Below are positions 16,976 to 26,407 of a stretch of 64,000 nt of DNA, one piece after another. The notes under the pieces were generated by a model. It had not been told where the DNA came from and ran no database searches. It saw only the letters and a program-made list of their open reading frames with translations. Numbering within the stretch: position 1 is the first letter of the stretch; every line of letters begins with the position of its first letter. A program made the translations under genes and the position numbers. Origin of the DNA: an uncultured Bacteroidota bacterium (GTDB taxonomy: Bacteria > Bacteroidota > Bacteroidia > 2-12-FULL-35-15); assembly GCA_903847205.1 (NCBI GenBank), contig CAINDA010000006.1, positions 53,443 to 117,442 of the forward strand, read 5' to 3'.

Positions 16976-19900
16976 ATGAAGAAAACATTACTATTATTAA
17001 GTGTTGCTGGTTTTTCAATTATTTCCTCCGCGCAATTATCTCAAAAAATTTCACCTCAGGATAAAACTTCTTTTGATGCTTATAAAGCCGAATCAGACGG
17101 TTATTTCATCAATTTTATGGAAACCACCGAGGGCATAGCGGCTACTGATAATTATGCTTCCGCTATTTATCTTTTTAAGGACGGCGCTTATACCATTTTA
17201 TTCAGTTCCCCCGGCTGCGGCAGATATATGGTGCTCTCTCCTGATAAAAAAAGTATCGGTTTTAAATATATTCAACCCGACGGACTGCAGGCCCCTGCCC
17301 TGTTAAACGTGCAGACAAAACAAATTACTTTGCTGCATTCACCTGTTGATTTATGCGGTCAGGTAAGCTTCTCGCAAAATGGGAAAACAGCTTTCACTGT
17401 CGGAAATGATTTGATCGTTAATCAAGGAAACAGCTCTGCAAGCTATTCATTGAGTCATTACGTCAATATCACCCCTATATCGCCCGACGGAAACTTTGTA
17501 TGTTATAATGATGATAACGACCAATTATTTTTAATGACCTTATTGAACCGTCAGGCAGTTAAATTAACTTCCGGAGAAAAGGGAAACGCCTTTCCTGTCT
17601 GGTCTCCCGATGGTTCTAAATTAATGTATTCATCAATGGCCGGCGGTATTTATGTTTATGATATGCATAGCCAGGCTTCTGTTTTTATTTCTGAAGGCCA
17701 GTATCCATCATGGACGGATGATTCACGCCATATTATTTTCACAAAACTTATATCCGATAATTTCCGGCTTACGGGCTCTGATATTTATAAAGCAAAGTGC
17801 GATGGTTCTGGAATAATCAATATCACAAACACTCCCGATAGTTACGAAATAGCAGCTATCCCGGCAGGCAGTAAAATTATTTATCAAAGTTTAAATCAGA
17901 AAACTGTAAACATCGGTTCAGCTGTTAACGGCTCTTTCTCATCTCATCTTATTTATAAAATTGCAGGTGCTTTAAATATGAACCATCAGCAGCATCAGCA
18001 AAAATCCATGCTGTCCCAGGTAAGTGTTCCGGGAACGGTGCCTTATGTTAACCAGGTATATGATACTCCCGAATGGCACTATGGATACGGTTCATGCGCT
18101 CCAACTACTTCCATTATGGCAGCAGCTTATTACAATAAAGTTCCTAAATGGCCTATTATTACTAATAATGGAGCTGGCAGCCACACCAGCGATTACGGGG
18201 CTTATGTTGCAGATAAATACCGTTTGGATCAATATTATTTTCAGGATGCAGCTACTACCGGCGGCGGAGAAACTGCATGGGGCGGTTATGGTTATATGTG
18301 GACTGGTTCTAATGCCCCAAGTAATCACATGGCATCATACCTTTCAAAACATTACATGACTTCAGTAAATGATGCCGGAGCCTACGCAACTGCATTAAGC
18401 GAAATTAACAGCGGTTATCCCTTCCCAGTCTGTAATCTGCTAACAACTGCGGGGCATTTGATATTGGCCATCGGCTATATAAACGGGCAGCATACATTAG
18501 TTTTTAATGACCCTTACGGAAATAAAAATAATGGATCATGGCCGAATGTATCAGGGGCGAATTCTCATTATGACTGGCCGAGTTATAATAACGGTAATCA
18601 AAATCTTAATTCAGTTGCATGGGCTGTAACTGCCGAAGGGTCTCAGGTTGCTTATAACGATACCATTATTGATGATGTTTTTTATAATCATGGTTTTTAT
18701 ATAAACAACAGTCAGAATACAGCTGTGCAGGGTTTTTATCACGATTTGAATTCCGGATATAATAATCATTACTGGTACACCGGAACAGAAGCAGGCAGTA
18801 CAGATATCTGCAATGTTACATGGACTCCCACTCTTGCTGCCACCGGCAATTATGAAATATTTGCGTATATCCCGGGCGGTGCAGGCTCTACAGCTGTTGC
18901 TGCAAAATACCAGGTGCATCACTCAAGCGGTGTTGCAGATGTTGTAATCAACCAAAGTACAAACAGTGCGCAGTGGGTTTCTCTTGGAATTTACAGTTTA
19001 GACGCTGGGCAGACTGATTATGTATATTTAGGAGATGCAACCGGAACAGCCTCTCAAAATATTGCTTTTGATGCCATGAAATTCAGGCACATCGGCCCTA
19101 TCGACAATATTAATCCTACCACTGCAGTAATTTCTGCCAACGTCTGGGACACAACCAATTTTGCTGCTTCTTTTACGGATGCTGATGATATCGGCGGAAG
19201 CGGCCTCGAAAAAAGTTATTACCAGGTGCTTGATTATGACGGATCAGAATGGCATGCAAATACTTTGAATGGTTTTTTTGCAGATAATTTTGATTCGTAC
19301 AATGCGCCAGTATGGTCTGTTCCTGCCGGCAGCGGTACCTGGCAGGTATCCAGTGGGAATTTAATACAGAATGATTCCTCTTCTTATAATTCAAATATTT
19401 ATGCTTCAGTTAATCAGAACTTATCCAATCGCAGCTTGTACCAATTTTATGCTATGATTGATCCCGCTGTTGACGGCACAAACCAGCATAGGTTCGGTTT
19501 TCATTTTTTCAGTGATAACGGAGCCCTTACAAACCGGGGAAACTCTTACTTCATTTATTTCCGCGAAGAAACAAGTACACTTGAATTTTACAAAGTGGTA
19601 AATGATGCATTTACACTATCGAAAACAGTAAATAATGTTACAACTGTTTTTGGCCAATGGTATGATTACAAAATTATTTTTGACCGCACAACCGGCAAAA
19701 TTTCTGTTTACCGCGATAATACATTGCTTGGAACATGGACGGATTCAAGTGTTCTGACCACACAGGGTAATTATGTTTCTTTCCGTACCGGCAGCTGCAA
19801 AGCAAGTATTAGTGAGCTGAAAATTTATAAATCAAGAATGCCTTCGGTAACTGTAACAGAGGGTGCCGCAATTACAAATGATATACGTTATCAAAACTCT

Positions 19901-20596
19901 GATACAGCGACGTATTCAGGAAAAATAAAATCAATTGTTAACGATGCAGCTGGAAATCTTTCAGCCATTGCCTCCAAAAATATTAATGTGGACTGGACTC
20001 CTCCATCCTGTGTTACTGTGAATGACGGTGCTGCCGGCGATATTGATACTGTATATTCAATCAGTTCTCTCTCTGCAAACTGGACGGCTTCTGCTGACCC
20101 AAATTCAGGAATTGCAAAATATTGGTATGCTGTCGGAACAACCGCCGGTGCTTCAGACGTAGTAACCTGGACTGATAATCACTTGAACACTTCGGTTACA
20201 AATTCAGGACTTTCACTTACTCCCGGACAGGTTTATTATTTCAGTATTAAAACGGTAAACGGTGCAGGATTAAACAGCATCTGCAGTTCAGACGGGCTGA
20301 GGGCCGAAGTTACAACGGGCATCTCTGAAAATGCTGATGCGATAAGTGTTTCGGTACTGCCTAATCCTTTTACTGCTAATGCGGTAATATCCTTTTCACA
20401 AAAAACGGATCAGAGAATAACAATAACTCTTACTGATATTCTTGGAAAAGAAATTCGGATTGCAGATACTTTTTATACCGCCGGGAAACACAGCATCGAC
20501 ATAAACGCTGATGGATTAAGGCTTGCAAAAGGAGTATACACTGTAAGGATTTCATCTGACCATTCTGTATCTTCATTGAGATTAATAAAGTATTAA
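16976..20596 (+). CDS. T9SS-secreted multidomain protein: propeller, C39-like peptidase, golvesin domain
   Basis: A 1206-residue cargo protein with signal peptide. Domain order: TolB-like propeller (~20-330, 'WSPDGSKLMYSS'); C39-like papain-fold peptidase (~355-555) with Cys in GSCAPTTSIMAAAYY, His in GHLILAIGYI and FNDPYGN; golvesin C-terminal-like domain (~570-705, 'GNYEIFAYIPGG... QWVSLGIYSLDAG'); a jelly-roll-like domain starting FADNFDSYNAPVW (~765-960); an Fn3-like domain; and a T9SS sorting domain (~1125-1206, 'VLPNPFTANAVISF... LAKGVYTVRISSD'). The catalytic residues suggest an active peptidase. The last ~470 residues are duplicated in the next gene. Confidence 0.85.
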   Translation: MKKTLLLLSVAGFSIISSAQLSQKISPQDKTSFDAYKAESDGYFINFMETTEGIAATDNYASAIYLFKDGAYTILFSSPGCGRYMVLSPDKKSIGFKYIQPDGLQAPALLNVQTKQITLLHSPVDLCGQVSFSQNGKTAFTVGNDLIVNQGNSSASYSLSHYVNITPISPDGNFVCYNDDNDQLFLMTLLNRQAVKLTSGEKGNAFPVWSPDGSKLMYSSMAGGIYVYDMHSQASVFISEGQYPSWTDDSRHIIFTKLISDNFRLTGSDIYKAKCDGSGIINITNTPDSYEIAAIPAGSKIIYQSLNQKTVNIGSAVNGSFSSHLIYKIAGALNMNHQQHQQKSMLSQVSVPGTVPYVNQVYDTPEWHYGYGSCAPTTSIMAAAYYNKVPKWPIITNNGAGSHTSDYGAYVADKYRLDQYYFQDAATTGGGETAWGGYGYMWTGSNAPSNHMASYLSKHYMTSVNDAGAYATALSEINSGYPFPVCNLLTTAGHLILAIGYINGQHTLVFNDPYGNKNNGSWPNVSGANSHYDWPSYNNGNQNLNSVAWAVTAEGSQVAYNDTIIDDVFYNHGFYINNSQNTAVQGFYHDLNSGYNNHYWYTGTEAGSTDICNVTWTPTLAATGNYEIFAYIPGGAGSTAVAAKYQVHHSSGVADVVINQSTNSAQWVSLGIYSLDAGQTDYVYLGDATGTASQNIAFDAMKFRHIGPIDNINPTTAVISANVWDTTNFAASFTDADDIGGSGLEKSYYQVLDYDGSEWHANTLNGFFADNFDSYNAPVWSVPAGSGTWQVSSGNLIQNDSSSYNSNIYASVNQNLSNRSLYQFYAMIDPAVDGTNQHRFGFHFFSDNGALTNRGNSYFIYFREETSTLEFYKVVNDAFTLSKTVNNVTTVFGQWYDYKIIFDRTTGKISVYRDNTLLGTWTDSSVLTTQGNYVSFRTGSCKASISELKIYKSRMPSVTVTEGAAITNDIRYQNSDTATYSGKIKSIVNDAAGNLSAIASKNINVDWTPPSCVTVNDGAAGDIDTVYSISSLSANWTASADPNSGIAKYWYAVGTTAGASDVVTWTDNHLNTSVTNSGLSLTPGQVYYFSIKTVNGAGLNSICSSDGLRAEVTTGISENADAISVSVLPNPFTANAVISFSQKTDQRITITLTDILGKEIRIADTFYTAGKHSIDINADGLRLAKGVYTVRISSDHSVSSLRLIKY

Positions 20597-20621
20597 ATAA
20601 TATTTGTCACTATTCACTTTA

Positions 20622-20700
20622 TGGTTCTCTGTGAAACTCTGTGTAATAAAAAAATCACACAGAGTTACACAGAGAAGACACAGAGAGGCACAGAGAAAAA
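20622..20700. repeat. CTCTGTG-type interspersed hairpin repeat
   Basis: CTCTGTGAAACTCTGTGT is followed after ~12 bases by its near inverse ACACAGAGTTACACAGAG, then by further ACACAGAGAGG words. It lies between two paralogous genes. The type is a common intergenic simple repeat in Bacteroidota. Confidence 0.6.
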
Positions 20701-20750
20701 AATCTATTTAAAAACTGCTGCATGAAATTTCATCTCATAAAACATACTGC

Positions 20751-23012
20751 ATGAAAAAATCAGTACTCATAATTTTATTCCTGACAGCAGTTACATACTC
20801 AATTTCCATCATGCCGGCATCTGCCCAGAATCCAGTCAACTGCGACATGACTCTTGAAACTACCATTCAAGGTTTTAATGTTTATAATCACAATCCTTCT
20901 GGCGCTACAATGTATAAAGCAAAAATGTATATTGATGCTGACGGAAGCCCGCGTGCATACGGCCCAAACAACAGCGGCCTTGACTGGACTGCAAATGCAG
21001 GCTCTACAGGCAATTGGTGGGGTGTTGTTGCCGACAACAACGGAAATCCTATACTTCAAAGCTCAAGCGATCCTTATCCGGGCATGTATGTTTCAACTAC
21101 CTCTTTGGTTAATTCGTCTTATTCATCAACCAATCCATTGAGATACGTTAACTCTGAAGCGGTTCCATTTTTTGTGCTTCCTTCTGCGGTGGTAACATTG
21201 GGCGGTATTCACATCGGCGATATCGGTTATGTTTATAATACTTTAACAGGGCTGGGATGTTATGCAATTTATGCAGACGGCGGTCCTTCCGGAAGTTTAG
21301 GCGAAGGTTCCATATACCTTGCAAATCAAATAGGAGTAAATTCAAATGCAAGAACCGGCGGTACCTCTTCGGCAATTATTGACTATATTATTTTTCCTAA
21401 CTCCGGCGCGGGTCAGGGAACAATTCCAACGATAGCCCAGGTAAATTCCATCGGCACAACTTTGATAAATACTGTTGGCGGAACAGGAATTACGGCTTGT
21501 TTAGATGCACCGGGAAGCGACCACACAGCGCCCACTACGCAGATTTCTATTCCTGCCGGATGGGAAACAGCTGATTTCACTTCCACTTTCACTGATGCTG
21601 ATAACACCGGAGGCAGCGGTTTGGATAAAAGTTTTTACCAGGTGCTTGATTACAACGGCGCCGAATGGCATGCAAATGCTTCGAATGGTTTTTTTGCTGA
21701 TAATTTTGATTCGTATAATGCGCCTGTATGGACTGTTCCTGCAGGAAGCGGAACGTGGAATGTTAGCAGCGGTAACTTAATTCAGAGTGATTCGTCGGTT
21801 AACAATTCCAATATCTATGCATCGCTTAATCAGAACTTATCCAACAGGTATCTGTATCAATTTTATGCAATGATTGATCCTGCTGCCTACAGCTCAAGCC
21901 AGCATAGATTCGGCTTTCATTTTTTCAGCGATAATGGAGCACTGGCAAACAGGGGAAATTCTTATTTCATTTTTTTTCGTCAGGAATCAAGCGCGCTTGA
22001 AATTTACAAATCTGTTAATGATGTTTTTTCATTAGAGAAAACTATAAATAATGTTGCTATTAATTTCAGCCAATGGAATGATTACAAAATTATTTTCGAC
22101 CGGACTACAGGTAAAATCGATGTTTACCGCGATAATATATTTTTGGGAACATGGACAGACCCAAGTGTTTTAACCACTCAGGGAAATTATATTTCATTCC
22201 GCACAGGCAATTGCAAAGCATCTATCAGCGAGCTGAAAGTTTACAGATCAAGGCTTCCTTCTGTTACTATCAGCGTAGGCCCTGCTGCGACAAATGATAT
22301 CCGCTATCAAAACCCTGACAGTGCAACTTGTTCGGGAAGAATAAAATCAATTGTTAATGACGGTGCAGGAAATTTATCGACAATCGCTTCTGAAAATATT
22401 TATGTTGATTGGACTGATCCATCCTGTGTAACAGTGAATGACGGCAGCAGCAGTGATATTGACACCATCCATTCGCTCAGCTCGCTGTCGGCCAATTGGA
22501 CAGCTTCTGCAGATGCCAATTCAGGAATTACAAAATATTGGTATGCCTTGGGAACAAGTCCCGGCGCATCAGACGTAGTAAACTGGACAGATAATCACAT
22601 GAATACTTCTATTACAAATTCAGGATTAACACTGACTCCCGGGCAGATTTATTATTACAGCGTTAAGCCGGTGAATGGAGCGGGATTGCACAGCCTCTGC
22701 AGCTCCGATGGTGTATTGGCAGCACTTACAACGAGCATCAGTGAAAACGAAAATGCGATTAATGTTTCTATTCAGCCAAATCCATTCAATGAAAATGCTG
22801 CAATCTTCTTTTCTCAAAAAAAAGAACAAAGAATAACAATAACACTTAGTGATATTCTTGGAAAAGAAATAAAGCTGGCTGATACTTTTTATTCTGCAGG
22901 AGAACATCGCATTGATGTAAACACCGATGAACTCAAGCTTGCCAAAGGAGTATATACTTTCAGAATTTCATCTGACCGATATACTTCCTCTTTGAGAGTA
23001 ATAAAATATTAG
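20751..23012 (+). CDS. T9SS-secreted protein, C-terminal paralogue of the preceding gene
   Basis: A 753-residue protein with a signal peptide (VLIILFLTAVTYSISIMPASAQ). The N-terminal ~240 residues (PVNCDMTLETTIQGFNVYNHN...) are unlike the neighbour and of unknown function. From residue ~280 it aligns closely with the last ~470 residues of the 16976-20596 protein: FADNFDSYNAPVW jelly-roll-like domain, Fn3-like domain and T9SS sorting domain (QPNPFNENAAIFF... LAKGVYTFRISSD). The two genes arose by tandem duplication of this secreted C-terminal block with different N-terminal modules. Confidence 0.8.
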   Translation: MKKSVLIILFLTAVTYSISIMPASAQNPVNCDMTLETTIQGFNVYNHNPSGATMYKAKMYIDADGSPRAYGPNNSGLDWTANAGSTGNWWGVVADNNGNPILQSSSDPYPGMYVSTTSLVNSSYSSTNPLRYVNSEAVPFFVLPSAVVTLGGIHIGDIGYVYNTLTGLGCYAIYADGGPSGSLGEGSIYLANQIGVNSNARTGGTSSAIIDYIIFPNSGAGQGTIPTIAQVNSIGTTLINTVGGTGITACLDAPGSDHTAPTTQISIPAGWETADFTSTFTDADNTGGSGLDKSFYQVLDYNGAEWHANASNGFFADNFDSYNAPVWTVPAGSGTWNVSSGNLIQSDSSVNNSNIYASLNQNLSNRYLYQFYAMIDPAAYSSSQHRFGFHFFSDNGALANRGNSYFIFFRQESSALEIYKSVNDVFSLEKTINNVAINFSQWNDYKIIFDRTTGKIDVYRDNIFLGTWTDPSVLTTQGNYISFRTGNCKASISELKVYRSRLPSVTISVGPAATNDIRYQNPDSATCSGRIKSIVNDGAGNLSTIASENIYVDWTDPSCVTVNDGSSSDIDTIHSLSSLSANWTASADANSGITKYWYALGTSPGASDVVNWTDNHMNTSITNSGLTLTPGQIYYYSVKPVNGAGLHSLCSSDGVLAALTTSISENENAINVSIQPNPFNENAAIFFSQKKEQRITITLSDILGKEIKLADTFYSAGEHRIDVNTDELKLAKGVYTFRISSDRYTSSLRVIKY

Positions 23013-23051
23013 ATTCCCGCAATTTCTTTACGGCTTTCAAACGTATTCTTC

Positions 23052-23082
23052 TTTGAAGAATGAGGCAAAATCACTAAGTTTG
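23052..23082 (+). promoter_or_regulatory. Bacteroidota-type promoter of the MFS gene
   Basis: TTTG (23052-23055), a 19-base spacer and TAAGTTTG (23075-23082) match the -33/-7 consensus very well. Transcription would start near 23089, so translation must begin at the ATG at 23103 and not at the in-frame GTG at 23082. Confidence 0.75.
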
Positions 23083-23102
23083 TGTTTCATTTTCAAAAGC
23101 GT

Positions 23103-24365
23103 ATGACAGACACCATCAAACAAAAATCTCCTTTACTGACAATCTTTTTAACGGTATTTATAAACCTGTTAGGTGTAGGCATAGTAATACCTGTGATAGC
23201 TCCCCTATTGATGTGTCCGATACATTACATGCTGCCTTATGAAACAAGCCAGCATACACGTTCCATTTTATTAGGCTTTTTAATTTCGTCTTACCCGCTG
23301 GCACAGTTCTTTGGAGCACCAATGTTAGGAGCACTTTCCGATCGCTACGGCAGAAAAAAATTATTAGCGCTTTCTTTATTCGGAACAGTGATCGGCTACA
23401 TTCTTTTTGCACTTGCAATTGTTGAACAGAATATTTATTTACTTTTTTTCAGCCGGATTTTAGACGGTTTTACTGGCGGTAACATTTCCATTGCCTTTTC
23501 AGCCATTGCCGATTTAAGCGATGAAAAAACAAAAGCAAAAAACTTCGGCATGATTGGCGCAGCCTTTGGATTAGGCTTTATCCTTGGTCCGTTTATCGGG
23601 GGTAAGTTGGCAGATCATAATTTAGTTTCATGGTTTAATCCTTCAACACCGTTTTGGTTTGCGGCAATATTGGCAGCAATAAATTTATTATTTGTGTTTG
23701 TTGCTTTTCCTGAAACCTTGAAAGTCAGAAACAATACCGCTGTAAGTTTATTCACCGGCATCCGTAATCTTGGAGAGGCACTCAAGCTGCCCCATCTGCG
23801 GATTATTTTTCTCGTTGTTTTTTTACTAACACTTGGGTTCAACTTTTTTACGCAGTTTTTTTCAGTTTACTTAATTAATAAATTTTCTTACACCAATTTT
23901 TCACAGATTGCGAATGTATTTGCATACATAGGCGTTTGGATAGTATTGGCCCAGGGAGGATTGCAGCGGCCACTGGCAAAAAAATTCCTTCCCCTGAAAA
24001 TTATACGTATTTCTGCCCTTCTGCTTGGAGTTACCCTGCCCCTGCTTCTGCTTCCATCATCCTCTCAGGTAATTTATATTTTCTACATACTGCCTTTTAT
24101 TTCTATATTTCAGGGATTAACACAGCCTAACATTACAGCGGTTGTATCCAGCCAGGCGGGTGAAAGTGAGCAGGGAAAAATACTAGGTATCAACCAGAGC
24201 ATACAATCATTAGGTATGGCAATACCACCCATAGTTGCAGGTTATATCAATTTAGTAAATCCTGATTTACCGATTGCTGCTGCATCACTCTGCACCATAC
24301 TCGGATGGCTGGTTCTGATATTGTTTTTCAAAAACAGAACGGCAGAAAACGCATTCTCCAAATAA
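23103..24365 (+). CDS. MFS efflux transporter, TetA-like
   Basis: A 420-residue inner-membrane protein with about 12 hydrophobic segments. The diagnostic MFS loop between helices 2 and 3 reads GALSDRYGRKKLLALSLF, and helix 5 carries GAAFGLGFILGPFIGG, both as in TetA-type drug/proton antiporters. Substrate is unknown, and the family call alone does not establish tetracycline resistance. The gene is followed 10 bases later by the DUF885 gene, suggesting co-transcription from the promoter at 23052. Confidence 0.88.
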   Translation: MTDTIKQKSPLLTIFLTVFINLLGVGIVIPVIAPLLMCPIHYMLPYETSQHTRSILLGFLISSYPLAQFFGAPMLGALSDRYGRKKLLALSLFGTVIGYILFALAIVEQNIYLLFFSRILDGFTGGNISIAFSAIADLSDEKTKAKNFGMIGAAFGLGFILGPFIGGKLADHNLVSWFNPSTPFWFAAILAAINLLFVFVAFPETLKVRNNTAVSLFTGIRNLGEALKLPHLRIIFLVVFLLTLGFNFFTQFFSVYLINKFSYTNFSQIANVFAYIGVWIVLAQGGLQRPLAKKFLPLKIIRISALLLGVTLPLLLLPSSSQVIYIFYILPFISIFQGLTQPNITAVVSSQAGESEQGKILGINQSIQSLGMAIPPIVAGYINLVNPDLPIAAASLCTILGWLVLILFFKNRTAENAFSK

Positions 24366-24375
24366 AAAATCATTC

Positions 24376-26226
24376 ATGAAAAAAATACTTTATTTTACTG
24401 CATTAACAACAGCACTATTGTTTACCGGCTGTTCAGGCAGTAAAGAAAAAATATCAGAGAAAAAAACATATTCTGATGAAGAAATAAAAGCAGAAACAAA
24501 AAAAGCAAACGCCTTTTTCGATCGCGTATTTGATGCTAAAACAGACCGGGATCCTGTTCAGCTTTCGATTTACGGGATAAAAAAACACTATAGCGAATGG
24601 ACTGATATCAGTGATGCAAAAGCTCAAAATGAATTAGAAATTACAAAAATAAACTTAGATTCCCTGCATAAAAACATTACAGTTGAAGCACTGGATGAGC
24701 AGACAAAAATCAGTTATAAATTATTTGAAGAAGAATGCAATAACACCATTGACAATTTTAAATGGCGCTTCCACGATTATCCCGTTACACAAATGGGAGG
24801 CCCTCAGACAGATATTCCTACCTTTTTAATCAACGTACATTTAATTGCAGATAAAGGCGAGGCCGAAGCATACATTGCCCGCTTAAATGGCATCAATGCT
24901 TTGTTTGACCAGTTAATTGTGAACTTGAAAATCAGGGAAGAGAATAATATAATTCCTCCAAAATTTGTTTTTCCATTTGTAATTGCTGATTGTAAAAGTA
25001 TAATCAGCGGCGAACCATTTGATAAAACAAAAAACAAAAGTCCCTTGCTGGAAGATTTCACTAAAAAGGTAAATGCCCTGAAAGATATTGATGACGCTGC
25101 AAAAAAAGAGCTTATTTCAAAGGCTTCTGCGGCCTTATTATCATCAGTGAAACCAGCCTATGAAAAATTAATGGCTTATTGGAATGAGCTGGAGAAAAAA
25201 GCAACTACTGATGACGGCGCCTGGAAACTGCCTGAGGGCGATGCTTTTTACGATGCTGCATTAAAGCTTACAACAACTACTAATTTAACAGCCGATGAAA
25301 TTCATGAAATAGGTTTGAAAGAGGTAGCGCGCATACATGGTGAGATGAAAGAAATCATGAAAAAAGTGAATTTCAAAAATGATAACCTCAATGATTTTTT
25401 TGATTTCATGCGCACCGATAAACAATTCTATTATCCCAATACCCCGGAAGGAAAGGAATCATACCGGGTAAAGGCTGTAAAGATTATTGATGATATGAAA
25501 AAAGAGCTTGATAAATTATTTTTAACCAAGCCAAAGGCTGATATCGTTGTAAAACCGGTGGAAGCATTTCGTGAAAAATCTGCTGCCGGCGCATTTTATG
25601 AAGAACCCGCATTAGACGGCTCCCGCCCCGGGCGCTATTATATTAACCTATACAACATGGCTGATCAGGCAACTTATCAGATGGAAGCATTAGCTTACCA
25701 CGAAGGCATTCCCGGACATCACATGCAGATTGCAATTGCACAGGAATTGACCAATATCGCTAAATTCCGCATGCACGGCGGGAATACCGCTTATGTTGAA
25801 GGCTGGGGATTATATTCTGAACGCGTTCCGAAGGAGATCGGCTTTTATCAGGATCCTTATTCTGATTTCGGTAGACTGGCAATGGAACTTTTCAGAGCGG
25901 CGCGACTGGTAGTTGATACAGGCATTCACCGCAAAAAATGGACACGCGAAAAAGCTTTGGCTTACTTCAAAGAAAACACTCCTGATCCTGAAGGCGATAA
26001 TAAAAAAGAAATTGAACGTTACATTGTCTGGCCTTCGCAGGCAACAGGTTATAAAATCGGCATGAATAAAATTTTAGAGCTTCGTGAAAACGCTAAAAAG
26101 AAACTGGGCGATAAATTTGATATCCGCGAATTCCATGATGTGGTGCTTACTTCTGGGCCTGTTCCAATGAATATTTTAGAAGAAATGGTAAATACGTGGG
26201 TGGAGAAAAAACACCTCACCCCTTAA
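24376..26226 (+). CDS. DUF885 family lipoprotein (putative metallopeptidase)
   Basis: A 616-residue protein. MKKILYFTALTTALLFTGCSGS gives a lipobox with Cys ~19. The family's zinc-site-like motif is at ~441 (YHEGIPGHHMQIAIAQEL), followed by RMHGGNTAYVEGWGLYSE, both conserved in DUF885, which is related to carboxypeptidase-like gluzincins. The length is normal for the family. The last residues and the stop (HLTP-stop) are encoded by the left inverted repeat of the MITE-like element at 26213, so the native C-terminus was probably altered slightly. Confidence 0.9.
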   Translation: MKKILYFTALTTALLFTGCSGSKEKISEKKTYSDEEIKAETKKANAFFDRVFDAKTDRDPVQLSIYGIKKHYSEWTDISDAKAQNELEITKINLDSLHKNITVEALDEQTKISYKLFEEECNNTIDNFKWRFHDYPVTQMGGPQTDIPTFLINVHLIADKGEAEAYIARLNGINALFDQLIVNLKIREENNIIPPKFVFPFVIADCKSIISGEPFDKTKNKSPLLEDFTKKVNALKDIDDAAKKELISKASAALLSSVKPAYEKLMAYWNELEKKATTDDGAWKLPEGDAFYDAALKLTTTTNLTADEIHEIGLKEVARIHGEMKEIMKKVNFKNDNLNDFFDFMRTDKQFYYPNTPEGKESYRVKAVKIIDDMKKELDKLFLTKPKADIVVKPVEAFREKSAAGAFYEEPALDGSRPGRYYINLYNMADQATYQMEALAYHEGIPGHHMQIAIAQELTNIAKFRMHGGNTAYVEGWGLYSERVPKEIGFYQDPYSDFGRLAMELFRAARLVVDTGIHRKKWTREKALAYFKENTPDPEGDNKKEIERYIVWPSQATGYKIGMNKILELRENAKKKLGDKFDIREFHDVVLTSGPVPMNILEEMVNTWVEKKHLTP

Positions 26227-26393
26227 TCCCCTCTCCGCAAGAGAGGGGGCGGGACATTAAAAAAAAGAATGAAAGAATAATAAGAGGGCGGGACATAAAA
26301 AAAAGAATGAAAGAATAACAAATAAAAATAAGTAAACTAACCAAACTCACCTAATACCCCCTCTCTTGAGGAGAGGGGATTAAGGGGTGAGGT
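26213..26393. mobile_element. MITE-like element with ~38-bp terminal inverted repeats
   Basis: The left end (ACCTCACCCCTTAAT...) and right end (...ATTAAGGGGTGAGGT) are inverted copies over ~37 bases with about one mismatch. Each end contains its own small hairpin (CCCCTCTCC-n3-AGAGAGGGG). The interior holds a 33-base direct duplication beginning GGGCGGGACAT (about 26245 and 26285). At 181 bases it has no coding capacity. The left repeat supplies the stop codon of the upstream gene. The ends resemble those of the DUF559 element in metH. Confidence 0.75.
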
Positions 26394-26407
26394 AATAATT
26401 AAAAAAA

